From NCBI RefSeq assembly GCF_905212195.1, contig NZ_CAJMDQ010000001.1, positions 5,346 to 69,345 of the forward strand: DNA of 64,000 nucleotides. Reading direction: 5' to 3'. The notes under the pieces were generated by a model. It searched no databases. It was not told the DNA's origin and saw nothing but the letters and a program-made list of their open reading frames with translations. Made by a program: the position numbers and the translations under genes. This document shows positions 8,276-16,754 of the stretch, piece by piece. Within the stretch, counting starts at the first letter, position 1. Every line of letters begins with the position of its first letter. This stretch comes from an uncultured Anaerotignum sp. (GTDB lineage: Bacteria; Bacillota; Clostridia; Lachnospirales; Anaerotignaceae).

Positions 8276-9907
8276 ATGGCGGCAAGAACGAAAGGAAAAA
8301 GTTCATTTGTAAAACAGGCGGCGATTCTGGCATCGGCAGGGATGTTGGTACGCTTCCTGGGCTTTGTCTATCGTGTGCCCCTGACCAATATGCTGGGGGA
8401 CGAAGGAAATGGTATTTATGGTACAGGGTATTATATCTATACCTTTTTGCTGATTTTATCCTCCGCAGGTCTGCCTGCTGCCATTTCCAAATTAGTTTCT
8501 GAGCGTCTTGCGCTGAGACAGTATCGCAATGCCCATAGAGTATTCCAGGCATCCTTGGTTATTTCAGCTTCCCTTGGTACGTTGTTTGCTGTTTTGATGG
8601 CGTTGACAGCCAGACAACTGGCGGCGTTTGTGGATACACCAGACAGCTATTACTGTATTCTGTCCCTCTGTCCGACGCTGATTATTGTTGCTATCATGTC
8701 CGTTTACCGCGGATATTTCCAAGGTATGAATACTATGGTGCCCACAGCCATTTCTCAGATTGTGGAACAGATTTTTAACGCCTTTTTCAGCGTATATCTG
8801 GCGTATATCTTCTTAGGTATGTTTATTCCAGAAGGAGAAACGGAAAACATCGCATTGGGGGCAGCCGGCGGTACTATGGGTACCGGTATTGGCGCATTGG
8901 CAGGTCTGGTCGTTGTGTTCATCAGCTATATGATGATTCGTCCTTATCTGCTGCGACGTGCAAAAATCTGCCGCCAGCCTTATGAAGAAACCAGAACAGA
9001 ACTGGTGAAACGGCTCATGGGGACAGCTTGGCCTATCATCGTTGGTACGGCTGTATTCAGTATGACAAACCTGATTGATATTGGTATGGTTATGCGGATT
9101 TTGACAGATATGGGTTATTCCGAAGCAGATGCCAATGCATTATACGGCCAGCTTTCTGGGAAATATGTGACACTGACCACATTGCCCGTTGCCATTTCCT
9201 CATCCATTGCGACGGCGGTACTGCCCAGCATTGCGGCATCCAATCGTCTGGGTGAACGGAAACAGGTGAACCGTAAAATGAATCTGACCATGCGTATTTC
9301 CATGATTATTTCCGTGCCCGCGGCAGTGGGTATTGGTGTGCTGGGACCTCAGATTATTGCGATGCTGTTCCCCAAGGCTTCCGATGGCGGCATTTTGCTA
9401 ACAGTTGGTGCGGTTTCCATTATTTTCCTGGCTTTGTGCCAGACAGCAACTGGAATTTTACAAGGTATTGGACACATCAGGGTGCCTGTTGTAGGTGCAC
9501 TATTGGGTGCGGTGATGAAAGTAATCCTCAACGCAATTTTAATCCCCATTCCTGCGTTGAATATCATCGGCGCAGTACTGTCTACCACAGGCTGTTATGT
9601 AGTTGCGTCTATCTTTGATGTGTATATGTTGTCACGGATTACAAAAGTACGTTTTGATTTTAAGCGTATTTTGGTAAAGCCTATCCTTGGTTCTATTGTC
9701 ATGGGTATAGCCGCATTGGGCGTATACTTTGGTTTGTATCACTTTGTTCCCAGCAACACCCTTTGCACACTGGTTGCTATTGCGTTGGCAATCGTAGTGT
9801 ATGGCGTGATTATGCTGATTATCGGCGGTATTCAGGAAGAAGATTTGCAGTCCATTCCTATGGGCGGCAGACTGATTCGCCTGAGCAAAAAACTGCATTT
9901 GATGTAA
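8276..9907 (+). CDS. MurJ/SpoVB-like polysaccharide or lipid II flippase
   Basis: A 543-residue integral membrane protein with about 14 hydrophobic helices, in the MOP (MVF/PST) exporter superfamily. The N-terminus (GMLVRFLGFVYRVPLTNMLG) and the segment YRGYFQGMNTMVPTAISQ match the YtgP/SpoVB group. Members move undecaprenyl-linked peptidoglycan precursor across the membrane in vegetative growth (YtgP/MurJ) or in spore cortex synthesis (SpoVB). Sequence alone does not decide which role applies. The start at ATG 8276 fits AAGAGGTG five bases upstream; a TTG six codons earlier lacks a site. A strong terminator follows. Confidence 0.88.
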   Translation: MAARTKGKSSFVKQAAILASAGMLVRFLGFVYRVPLTNMLGDEGNGIYGTGYYIYTFLLILSSAGLPAAISKLVSERLALRQYRNAHRVFQASLVISASLGTLFAVLMALTARQLAAFVDTPDSYYCILSLCPTLIIVAIMSVYRGYFQGMNTMVPTAISQIVEQIFNAFFSVYLAYIFLGMFIPEGETENIALGAAGGTMGTGIGALAGLVVVFISYMMIRPYLLRRAKICRQPYEETRTELVKRLMGTAWPIIVGTAVFSMTNLIDIGMVMRILTDMGYSEADANALYGQLSGKYVTLTTLPVAISSSIATAVLPSIAASNRLGERKQVNRKMNLTMRISMIISVPAAVGIGVLGPQIIAMLFPKASDGGILLTVGAVSIIFLALCQTATGILQGIGHIRVPVVGALLGAVMKVILNAILIPIPALNIIGAVLSTTGCYVVASIFDVYMLSRITKVRFDFKRILVKPILGSIVMGIAALGVYFGLYHFVPSNTLCTLVAIALAIVVYGVIMLIIGGIQEEDLQSIPMGGRLIRLSKKLHLM

Positions 9908-9913
9908 ACATTG

Positions 9914-9945
9914 GCTCTTTTGCCGCAAGGCAAAAGGGCTTTTTT
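9914..9945 (+). terminator. intrinsic terminator after the flippase gene
   Basis: An 11-pair stem (CTTTTGCC...GGCAAAAG core) with a GCAA tetraloop and a T tract. Confidence 0.9.
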
Positions 9946-10046
9946 GTATATGGGTTTTGTGCTATAATAAAAGTAATTGTTTTTGTCAGAAAAAACGAAA
10001 GAAAGAAAAATATCAAGAAAAAATTTACGAAAAAAGAGGTGAGAAT

Positions 10047-11933
10047 ATGTTCGATATTGCAGAGGAATTGAAAAAACTTCCACAGAAACCCGGTGTATAC
10101 TTGATGAAAAACGAAGCCGGAGAGATTATCTATGTGGGAAAAGCCATCAATCTGCGGAACCGGGTACGGCAGTATTTCCAAAGCAGCCGGAATCATACGG
10201 CAAAGACCCGTACCATGGTGCCACATATCAAGGAATTCGAATATATTGTCACCGATTCAGAAATGGAGGCTTTGATTCTAGAGTGTACCCTCATCAAAAA
10301 GCATAGCCCCCATTATAATATCATGCTGAAGGATGATAAGACCTATCCTTATATCAAAGTGACAGTGCAGGAGGACTTTCCCAGAATTTTTGCCACACGC
10401 AGACGGGAAAAGGATAAAGCCAAGTATTATGGCCCCTTTACGGATGTGCTGGCAATGAAAGAAACAGTAGAAACCCTCCACAAACTGTTTCCCATTCGAA
10501 AATGTAAAAAGGTTTTTCCAAGAGATATCGGGAAAGAACGTCCTTGTCTGAATTACCACATTGGTCAATGTCTGGCACCATGCAGCGGCAATGTGACCAA
10601 AGAAGAATACGGCGCTTATGTGAAGGATGCCATGGATTTTCTGGAAGGCAGACATGATGATATCCGTAAACGTATGGAAGCAGAAATGATGGAAGCGGCG
10701 GAAAAAATGGAGTTTGAAAAAGCGGCTGCGCTTAGGGATAAGATTATGGCCATCCAAAGTGTGGCGCAGAAACAGAAAATGGCGAATATGTCCCTGCAGG
10801 AAGCGGATGTCATTGCCTTTGTACGGGCATTTTCTCAGTGTCTGGTGCAGGTGTTCTTCATCCGGGATGGCCAAATGACTGGCAGGGAAAACTTCAATTT
10901 GTCCGCACCAGAAGAACAGAGCCGCAGTGAAGTTATGACAGCTTTTGTGGAACAGTTTTACAGCGGCACCGCCCATATTCCCAAAGAAATCATATTGCAG
11001 GAGCCTTTGACGCCGGAAGAAGCACCTCTTTTGGAAGCCTATCTGGCAGAACGCAGAGGCAGCAAAGTCACCATTACAGTGCCCATCAAAGGGGAAAAAC
11101 AGAAGCTGGTGGAACTGGCTTACAAAAACGCCAATATCGTCTTTGAGCAGTTTGGCGAGAAAATGAAACGGGAAGAACAGCGCACCAAAGGCGCCATGGA
11201 AGAAATCCGTCAGGCTCTTGGATTGCCCCAGATGCTCCATCGTGTGGAAGCATACGATATTTCTAATACACAGGGCTTTGCTTCCGTTGGCTCTATGGTT
11301 GTTTTTGAGGATGGTAAGGCAAAATACAGCGATTACCGGAAATTTAAGATTAAAACGGTGGTAGGCCCTAACGACTTTGCTTCCATGCAGGAAGTGATTA
11401 CACGCCGTCTGAACCATGCCATCAGAGAAAAGTCAGAAGGAAAAAGCAGCAGCTTTACCCGTTTGCCAGATTTGATTCTTATGGACGGCGGCAGGACACA
11501 GGTTCATGCAGCAGAGGAGATTTTAGCAGAATTTGGTATGGAAATCCCCGTTTGTGGTATGGTAAAAGATGATAAGCATCGTACCAGAGGGCTGTTTTTT
11601 CAGGAAAAAGAAATTTCCATGCCTCTCACATCAGAAGGGTTTCGCTTGGTGACCAGAATTCAGGATGAAGTTCATCGTTTCGCCATTGCCTATCATCGCA
11701 AACTGCACCAGCAGCAGTCTTTGCATTCTGCATTGGATGAAATCAAAGGAATTGGCCAGGTAAGAAGAAAAGCTTTGATGCGTCACTTTGGCTCTGTGGA
11801 AAAAATCGCGGAAGCAGAAGTGGCAGATTTGCTGGAAGTGGAAGAAATGACTATCCCCGCGGCAGAAGCGGTTTACGCTTTTTTCCGTGGAATCGACATA
11901 GAAAAAGAAAAATCGGCGGTTCAGTCAGAGTGA
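10047..11933 (+). CDS. uvrC: excinuclease ABC subunit C
   Basis: A 628-residue nuclease of nucleotide excision repair, which cuts on both sides of a lesion marked by UvrAB. Visible domains: GIY-YIG nuclease at the N-terminus (PGVYLMKNEAGEIIYVGKA), a UVR helical hairpin near residue 225 (EKMEFEKAAALRDKI) for UvrB contact, the RNase H-like nuclease (AYDISNTQGFASVGSMVVF; LILMDGGRTQV), and two helix-hairpin-helix motifs at the end (IKGIGQVRRKALM). The start was chosen at ATG 10047, after AAAAGAGGTGAG; the longer frame upstream is Lys-rich and unlike the family. It heads the uvrC-hprK-murB-rapZ-whiA-crh gene run. Confidence 0.97.
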   Translation: MFDIAEELKKLPQKPGVYLMKNEAGEIIYVGKAINLRNRVRQYFQSSRNHTAKTRTMVPHIKEFEYIVTDSEMEALILECTLIKKHSPHYNIMLKDDKTYPYIKVTVQEDFPRIFATRRREKDKAKYYGPFTDVLAMKETVETLHKLFPIRKCKKVFPRDIGKERPCLNYHIGQCLAPCSGNVTKEEYGAYVKDAMDFLEGRHDDIRKRMEAEMMEAAEKMEFEKAAALRDKIMAIQSVAQKQKMANMSLQEADVIAFVRAFSQCLVQVFFIRDGQMTGRENFNLSAPEEQSRSEVMTAFVEQFYSGTAHIPKEIILQEPLTPEEAPLLEAYLAERRGSKVTITVPIKGEKQKLVELAYKNANIVFEQFGEKMKREEQRTKGAMEEIRQALGLPQMLHRVEAYDISNTQGFASVGSMVVFEDGKAKYSDYRKFKIKTVVGPNDFASMQEVITRRLNHAIREKSEGKSSSFTRLPDLILMDGGRTQVHAAEEILAEFGMEIPVCGMVKDDKHRTRGLFFQEKEISMPLTSEGFRLVTRIQDEVHRFAIAYHRKLHQQQSLHSALDEIKGIGQVRRKALMRHFGSVEKIAEAEVADLLEVEEMTIPAAEAVYAFFRGIDIEKEKSAVQSE

Positions 11934-11946
11934 AAGGAGTGCGGAT

Positions 11947-12879
11947 ATGTATTCGGCATCAATTAAGAAATTTTTGGAACATTTTAATTTGGAAAATATC
12001 CTGCCGGAAATCAATTTGGACGGCAGAGTCATCAATCGTAAAGAAGTCAATCGTCCTGCTCTGCAGCTGACAGGATTTTATGAACGCTTTGATAATGACA
12101 GGGTGCAGATCATCGGTCGGGTAGAACACAGTTATCTGCTGACCCTTGACCCGGAACAGCGCAGACAGGCCATTTGCCATCTGTTTGAATATCACATTCC
12201 CTGCCTGATTATCTGCAAGAATCTGGAAGTCTTTCCAGAAATGTTGTATTATGGCAGAAAATACGGCATTCCCATTTTCCGCAGCAAAGACACCACAACC
12301 AATTTTGTGGCAGAACTGATTGCATGGCTCCATAATGAATTGGCAGAACGGGAAACCATCCATGGCGTTCTGCTGGATATTTATGGGGAAGGCGTCCTCA
12401 TCACTGGCGACAGTGGTATCGGGAAAAGTGAAACAGCACTGGAGCTTATCAAGCGTGGACATCGTTTGATTGCCGATGATGCGGTGGAAATTAAAAAAAT
12501 TGCTGACCGGACACTGGTGGGTACCTGTCCGGAACTGATTCGTTATCTCATTGAACTGAGAGGTATCGGCATTATCAACGTAAAAGAACTGTTTGGTGTC
12601 GGTGCGGTAAAACTGAAAAAGACCATTGACCTTGTCATCCGTTTGGAAATGTGGGACGGTACACCGGGAACTTATGACCGCATTGGTCTGGACGAGGAAT
12701 ACATTGACATTTTGGGGAATAAAGTGCTTTGTAACACCATTCCCATTCGTCCCGGCAGAAATGTGGCTGTCATTTGTGAATCGGCAGCCATCACCAACCG
12801 TCAGAAGAAGATGGGAACCAACACTGCCAAGGAACTGGAACAGCGGATTTTGGCAAGTATGCAAAAATCGGAGGAATAA
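11947..12879 (+). CDS. hprK: HPr kinase/phosphorylase
   Basis: A 310-residue bifunctional enzyme that phosphorylates HPr or Crh on a regulatory serine using ATP or pyrophosphate, and removes the phosphate with Pi. The P-loop GDSGIGKSE lies at about residues 153-161. The family signature ELRGIGIINVKELFG follows at about 200-214. Length equals the usual 305-315. It lies 13 bases after uvrC and directly before murB. Its likely substrate, a Crh-like protein, is encoded at the end of the same gene run. Together they would form the signalling arm of carbon catabolite control. Confidence 0.97.
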   Translation: MYSASIKKFLEHFNLENILPEINLDGRVINRKEVNRPALQLTGFYERFDNDRVQIIGRVEHSYLLTLDPEQRRQAICHLFEYHIPCLIICKNLEVFPEMLYYGRKYGIPIFRSKDTTTNFVAELIAWLHNELAERETIHGVLLDIYGEGVLITGDSGIGKSETALELIKRGHRLIADDAVEIKKIADRTLVGTCPELIRYLIELRGIGIINVKELFGVGAVKLKKTIDLVIRLEMWDGTPGTYDRIGLDEEYIDILGNKVLCNTIPIRPGRNVAVICESAAITNRQKKMGTNTAKELEQRILASMQKSEE

Positions 12880-12882
12880 ACC

Positions 12883-13794
12883 ATGATGGAAGAATTGAAG
12901 AAAAAGCTGTTGGATTTATTGGGAGAAGAAGGTTTTCGCACAGAGGAATCCATGGCGAAACATACGACCTTCAGAACCGGCGGCCCGGCAGATTTGTTTT
13001 TGATGCCCCAGAACCGGACAGAACTGAAAGAAAGCATTGCATTGCTGCGGGAATACAATGTGCCTTATATGGTCATTGGTAATGGCAGCAATTTGCTGGT
13101 AGGTGACGGCGGTATCCGTGGCGCAGTTATCCAGCTTTATCAGCGGATGCAGAATATCTCCGTAGAAGGTACAGAAATGACATTGGATTGCGGTGCTCTG
13201 CTGTCTGCGGCAGCGGCACAGGCGGCAGATGCTTCTCTGGAAGGATTGGCATTTGCTTCCGGTATTCCCGGTACATTTGGCGGTGCAGTCGTTATGAACG
13301 CAGGCGCCTATGGCGGAGAAATGAAGGACGTGCTTCTTTCCGCAGATGTGCTGACAGAAGATCTGGAAGTGAAAACAATCCCTGTGGAAGAACTGGATTT
13401 GTCTTATCGCCACAGCAATGTACCGGAAAAAGGATACATTGTGCTGGGCGGCAAATTGCAGCTGAAAAAAGGAAATGAACAGGAAATCCGGGAACGGATG
13501 GCAGAACTGGCACAGCAGCGTCGGGAAAAACAGCCCTTGCAGTATCCCAGCGCAGGCAGTACCTTTAAACGCCCCGAAGGATATTTTGCAGGAAAACTTA
13601 TCAGTGATGCAGGGCTGAAAGGCAAAACCATCGGTGGCGCGCAGGTTTCTGAAAAACATGCCGGTTTTATCGTCAATATCGGTGGTGCCACCACAAAAGA
13701 TATTCTGGATTTGATTGCTTTCTGCCAGAAAACAGTGCAGGAGCAGTTTGGCGTAACACTGGAAACAGAAGTGAAGATTGTTGGGGAACGGTAA
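12883..13794 (+). CDS. murB: UDP-N-acetylenolpyruvoylglucosamine reductase
   Basis: A 303-residue FAD enzyme that reduces the enolpyruvyl group of UDP-GlcNAc-enolpyruvate to UDP-MurNAc with NADPH, in the cytosolic phase of peptidoglycan synthesis. FAD-binding blocks are visible: HTTFRTGGPADL, IGNGSNLLVGDGG and ASGIPGTFGGAVVMNAGAYGGEM. The catalytic region includes YPSAGSTFKRP with the serine proton donor, and GAQVSEKHAGFIVN near the end. This is a type IIb MurB, lacking the extra loop of the E. coli enzyme. Its ribosome site GGAGG overlaps the end of hprK, showing tight coupling. Confidence 0.97.
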   Translation: MMEELKKKLLDLLGEEGFRTEESMAKHTTFRTGGPADLFLMPQNRTELKESIALLREYNVPYMVIGNGSNLLVGDGGIRGAVIQLYQRMQNISVEGTEMTLDCGALLSAAAAQAADASLEGLAFASGIPGTFGGAVVMNAGAYGGEMKDVLLSADVLTEDLEVKTIPVEELDLSYRHSNVPEKGYIVLGGKLQLKKGNEQEIRERMAELAQQRREKQPLQYPSAGSTFKRPEGYFAGKLISDAGLKGKTIGGAQVSEKHAGFIVNIGGATTKDILDLIAFCQKTVQEQFGVTLETEVKIVGER

Positions 13795-13821
13795 GAGATA
13801 CGAAAGAGAGGTGTATCTTGT

Positions 13822-14694
13822 ATGCGGTTTGTAATTGTAACAGGTATGTCGGGGGCAGGGAAAACCTCCGCACTGAAATTTTTGGAAGATATCAACTATT
13901 TTTGCGTAGATAACATGCCTCCTGCACTTTTGCCGAAGTTTGCGGAGCTTTGTTATGAACAGGACGGCGGTTTTGAACGGGTTGCCATTGGGATTGATAT
14001 CCGTGGCGGCAAGCTGTTTTATGACTTGTTTTCTGTGCTGTTTGAGATGCAGGAAAATGGTTATGATTATGAAATCCTGTTTTTGGATGCATCGGACAGC
14101 GTACTCATCAAACGCTATAAGGAAACCAGAAGAAGCCATCCTCTGTCCAGAAGGGGTTCCATTGAGGAAGGTATTTCCAAGGAACGGGAAATGCTGCGGG
14201 AAGTGAAGGCAAAGGCAACGTATATCATCGACACCAGCAAGGTTTTGACAAGAGAACTGAAAGAACAAATCAATCGTATTTTCCAGGATAATGAGAAATT
14301 TGAAAGCCTTGTGATCACCGTTTGTTCCTTTGGCTTCAAATATGGCATTCCTGCGGACAGCGATCTGGTATTTGACGTGCGGTTCCTGCCAAATCCGTAC
14401 TATATCCCGGAACTGAAAGAGTTGTCTGGCAACGACAGCCCTGTCAGCGACTACGTTATGAGCTTTGCGGAAAGCCGCGAATTTCTGGACAAGCTGGTGG
14501 ATATGCTGGAATTTTTGATTCCGCACTATATCAAAGAAGGCAAGAATAGTCTGGTCATCAGCATTGGCTGCACCGGCGGCAAACATCGTTCTGTAACACT
14601 GGCAAATGCCCTTTTCACAGAGCTGTGCCAGAAGGAACATACGGTGCTCCTGAAGCATAACGACGTGGAAAAAGACGCCAAGAGAAAAGGTTGA
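13822..14694 (+). CDS. rapZ: RapZ/YvcJ nucleotide-binding regulator
   Basis: A 290-residue protein with an N-terminal P-loop GMSGAGKTS (about residues 8-16) and the C-terminal signature [12 protein letters not shown] typical of RapZ/YvcJ. In E. coli RapZ delivers small RNAs to RNase E to control glucosamine-6-phosphate synthase; in B. subtilis YvcJ is a nucleotide-binding protein with milder roles. The Firmicute role here is unsettled. Most relatives have yvcK (gluconeogenesis factor) directly after this gene; here whiA follows after 29 bases with no yvcK between. Confidence 0.95.
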   Translation: MRFVIVTGMSGAGKTSALKFLEDINYFCVDNMPPALLPKFAELCYEQDGGFERVAIGIDIRGGKLFYDLFSVLFEMQENGYDYEILFLDASDSVLIKRYKETRRSHPLSRRGSIEEGISKEREMLREVKAKATYIIDTSKVLTRELKEQINRIFQDNEKFESLVITVCSFGFKYGIPADSDLVFDVRFLPNPYYIPELKELSGNDSPVSDYVMSFAESREFLDKLVDMLEFLIPHYIKEGKNSLVISIGCTGGKHRSVTLANALFTELCQKEHTVLLKHNDVEKDAKRKG

Positions 14695-14723
14695 TGGAAA
14701 AAGAGTGATACGGAGAGAAAACC

Positions 14724-15695
14724 ATGACAGAAACAGCAAATTTGTCATTTTCCTATAAGGTAAAAGAGGAGTTGTCCGAACATTTTGGGAATGCCCGCCA
14801 TTGCCAAATTGCGGAATTGTCTGCCATTGTAAATATATGTGGAGGGATTGCCTGTTTTGGCAAAACTTTTTGTTTAAAAATACAAACAGAGAATTTTTTC
14901 GTCGCGAAAAAGTGCTTTACATTATTACAAAATACTTTTAATATTAGAGTTGATATATCTGTACGTTCGGGCGGTAAAAGACGACGGATTTATCTGCTCC
15001 TGATTCGGAATGCTTTCGATGCGGCACGTGTGCTTATGGCAACGGGCATTTTACATAAGGACAGAGAACAGACAGTGACTTTTGATCGGATTTATCCGCC
15101 TGTGACAGCAGCAGTCTGTTGCCGACGGGCATACCTGCGCGGTGCGTTTCTTGCATCAGGTTCCGTGAATAATCCTGAAAAGAATTATCATCTGGAATTT
15201 GTTGTAAACAGTCCGCTTCTTGCAGCTGACCTGCAGGAGATGGTCAATTCATTCGGTTTGGAAGCAAAGACCGTTACGCGTAAGGATCATGAAGTGATAT
15301 ATCTGAAAGAAGGAGAACAGATTGTTGACCTTTTGAATGTGATGGAAGCGCATCTGGCACTGATGGAACTGGAAAATGTTCGTATCGTGAAGGAAATGCG
15401 CAACGATATCAATCGTAAAGTAAACTGCGAAACAGCAAACTTGAATAAAGTTGTAGGAGCCGCAGTAAAGCAGCTGGAGGACATTATGTTCATTCAGAGT
15501 ACCATGGGGCTGCAAAAATTGCCGCCGCAGCTGGCAGAGCTGGCAGAGGCGCGTTTGCAATATCCGGAGAAAAGTCTGAAAGAACTGGGAAGTTGTTTGT
15601 CGGAGCCATTAGGAAAATCCGGCGTAAATCACCGGCTGCGTAAGATCAGCGCCATCGCAGAAACTTTGAGAGAGGGTAAAGGTGAAGGAAAATGA
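14724..15695 (+). CDS. whiA: DNA-binding protein WhiA
   Basis: A 323-residue protein with the WhiA arrangement: an N-terminal domain of the LAGLIDADG homing-endonuclease fold (about 1-225; RRAYLRGAFLASGSVNNPEK is the hallmark) without expected nuclease activity, then a C-terminal helix-turn-helix (about 235-320; SLKELGSCLSEPLGKSGVN). In actinobacteria WhiA drives sporulation septation; in Bacillus it affects chromosome segregation and cell division. The last four bases (ATGA) overlap the start of the crh-like gene, so translation is probably coupled. Confidence 0.95.
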   Translation: MTETANLSFSYKVKEELSEHFGNARHCQIAELSAIVNICGGIACFGKTFCLKIQTENFFVAKKCFTLLQNTFNIRVDISVRSGGKRRRIYLLLIRNAFDAARVLMATGILHKDREQTVTFDRIYPPVTAAVCCRRAYLRGAFLASGSVNNPEKNYHLEFVVNSPLLAADLQEMVNSFGLEAKTVTRKDHEVIYLKEGEQIVDLLNVMEAHLALMELENVRIVKEMRNDINRKVNCETANLNKVVGAAVKQLEDIMFIQSTMGLQKLPPQLAELAEARLQYPEKSLKELGSCLSEPLGKSGVNHRLRKISAIAETLREGKGEGK

Positions 15696-15934
15696 CAGAA
15701 AAGACAGTTATCATCAAATCAGCACTGGATGCAAGACAAGTAGCGTTCTTCGTACAGACAGCCGGTAAATTTCAGAGCGATATCAAAATTGCTATTGACA
15801 ACAAAAAAGTAAGTGCAAAAAGCATCATGGGCATCATTGCTCTGGAAATGGCAGAAGGTCAGCGTGCAAACATTCTGGCAGAAGGCAGTGACGAAGAAGC
15901 AGCTGTAAACGAATTGGCAGCAGCATTATCTTAA
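15692..15934 (+). CDS. crh: Crh-like HPr paralogue, regulatory serine kept, catalytic His replaced by Asp
   Basis: An 80-residue HPr-fold protein. HPr normally has GLHARPA, where His15 carries phosphate from EI to sugar permeases. Here the block reads ALDARQVA, so Asp13 occupies that position and the following Pro is Gln. The regulatory-serine block KSIMG is intact, with Ser44 aligned to HPr Ser46. This is the pattern of Crh, which in B. subtilis has Gln at the His position. It should be a target of HprK but not a sugar-phosphotransfer carrier. It ends the hprK operon and is followed by a terminator. The name crh rests on residue pattern and gene position. Confidence 0.85.
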   Translation: MTEKTVIIKSALDARQVAFFVQTAGKFQSDIKIAIDNKKVSAKSIMGIIALEMAEGQRANILAEGSDEEAAVNELAAALS

Positions 15935-15993
15935 TTCGGAATTATTTCATTTATTATCGATTCTACAAAAGAGCAATTGAGAACTTATAGAAA

Positions 15994-16031
15994 GCAGCAC
16001 TTGTGGAATGCACAGGTGCTGCGTTTTTATT
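15994..16031 (+). terminator. intrinsic terminator after crh
   Basis: A 12-pair stem GCAGCACTTGTG / CACAGGTGCTGC with a short loop, then GTTTTTATT. Confidence 0.9.
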
Positions 16032-16058
16032 GCAATCCTGCGGGATTTCATGTATAAT
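16030..16058 (+). promoter_or_regulatory. promoter of queT
   Basis: TTGCAA, 17 bases, TATAAT. The predicted start near 16065 places the putative riboswitch within the leader. Confidence 0.7.
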
Positions 16059-16091
16059 ATATTAGCTGTTTTAACAGTACAAAAACATAAT

Positions 16092-16153
16092 GTGATGAGA
16101 TGTTCCTTGCGAAGGACGAAAGTCCCACCATCTCAAAAATAAAAAACAGGGGG
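16092..16153 (+). promoter_or_regulatory. putative preQ1-type riboswitch leader of queT
   Basis: GAGATG (16097-16102) pairs with CATCTC (16129-16134) to make P1. The loop starts UUCCU (16103-16107), which can pair with AGGGG (16148-16152), forming a pseudoknot across the A-rich tail AAAAATAAAAAAC. That AGGGGG is also the ribosome site seven bases before queT, so folding would block translation. An extra GGAC-GAAA-GUCC hairpin (16114-16125) sits in the loop. The A-rich tail and pseudoknot with the ribosome site are hallmarks of preQ1 riboswitches. The class is uncertain because of the inserted hairpin. Confidence 0.6.
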
Positions 16154-16160
16154 TTTTTTT

Positions 16161-16649
16161 ATGCAAAAAAATGGAAGTAAAACAAGAATGTTGGCGTATA
16201 CAGCGCTGGTAGCGGCAGTGTATGCAGTACTGACAGTGGGGGTTGCGCCCTTGAGCTACGGTATGATTCAGATTCGTTTTTCCGAAATACTGGTACTGTT
16301 GGCTTTTGTGGACAAACGGTATGCACCGGGCCTGATTTTAGGCTGTTTCATTGCAAACTGCTTCAGTCCATTGGGGATGGTGGATGCAGTTTTCGGAACT
16401 TGCTGTACAGCGGCGGCACTTTACGGCATCACCCATTTCAGCAAAAACTTGTTTATCGCAAGCCTTTGGCCTGTATTCTGCAATGCTTTTCTGGGCGTGG
16501 AATACTATCTGCTGCAAAACGCACCACTGTTCCTGACAGCAGGCACCATTGCGCTGGGTGAATTTCTGGCAGTATCCTGTGTGGGATATGTGATTTTCCG
16601 TCAGGTAATGAAAAATGGACACTTGGTCAGCCAACTGAAAATTGGATAA
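16161..16649 (+). CDS. queT: QueT family queuosine precursor transporter (ECF S component)
   Basis: A 162-residue membrane protein with about five or six hydrophobic helices. The block PLSYGMIQIRFSEILVLLAF and GLILGCFIANCFSPLG identify the QueT family. QueT is the substrate-binding part of an energy-coupling-factor transporter for a queuine or preQ1-like precursor, used to build queuosine in tRNA anticodons. The energising module (EcfA, EcfT) is not in the window and is probably shared. The leader carries a putative preQ1-sensing structure that overlaps the ribosome site, which supports the substrate call. Terminator follows. Confidence 0.9.
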   Translation: MQKNGSKTRMLAYTALVAAVYAVLTVGVAPLSYGMIQIRFSEILVLLAFVDKRYAPGLILGCFIANCFSPLGMVDAVFGTCCTAAALYGITHFSKNLFIASLWPVFCNAFLGVEYYLLQNAPLFLTAGTIALGEFLAVSCVGYVIFRQVMKNGHLVSQLKIG

Positions 16650-16658
16650 AAAGAAAAG

Positions 16659-16691
16659 GGATATACCTGAAATATGGTATATCCTTTTTTT
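16659..16691 (+). terminator. intrinsic terminator of queT
   Basis: GGATATACC and GGTATATCC form a perfect nine-pair stem with an eight-base loop, followed by seven T. Confidence 0.9.
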
Positions 16692-16754
16692 GATGGAAAC
16701 AGAATGTTCTTTTTTTACCTCCTTCTGGCATAAGGTGAAGGGGGAGGGATGGAT

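Noticed and set aside
6261..8552. A 763-codon minus-strand frame opposite typA
   Set aside because: Antisense shadow of a conserved gene; composition is Phe/Cys/His-rich and it crosses the cold-shock terminator.
15692..15934. Ordinary HPr (PtsH)
   Set aside because: The catalytic His is Asp; only the regulatory serine is retained, so Crh-like is the better call.
16092..16153. Intrinsic terminator before queT
   Set aside because: The stem is followed by an A-rich tail rather than a T run; the T run comes after the ribosome site.
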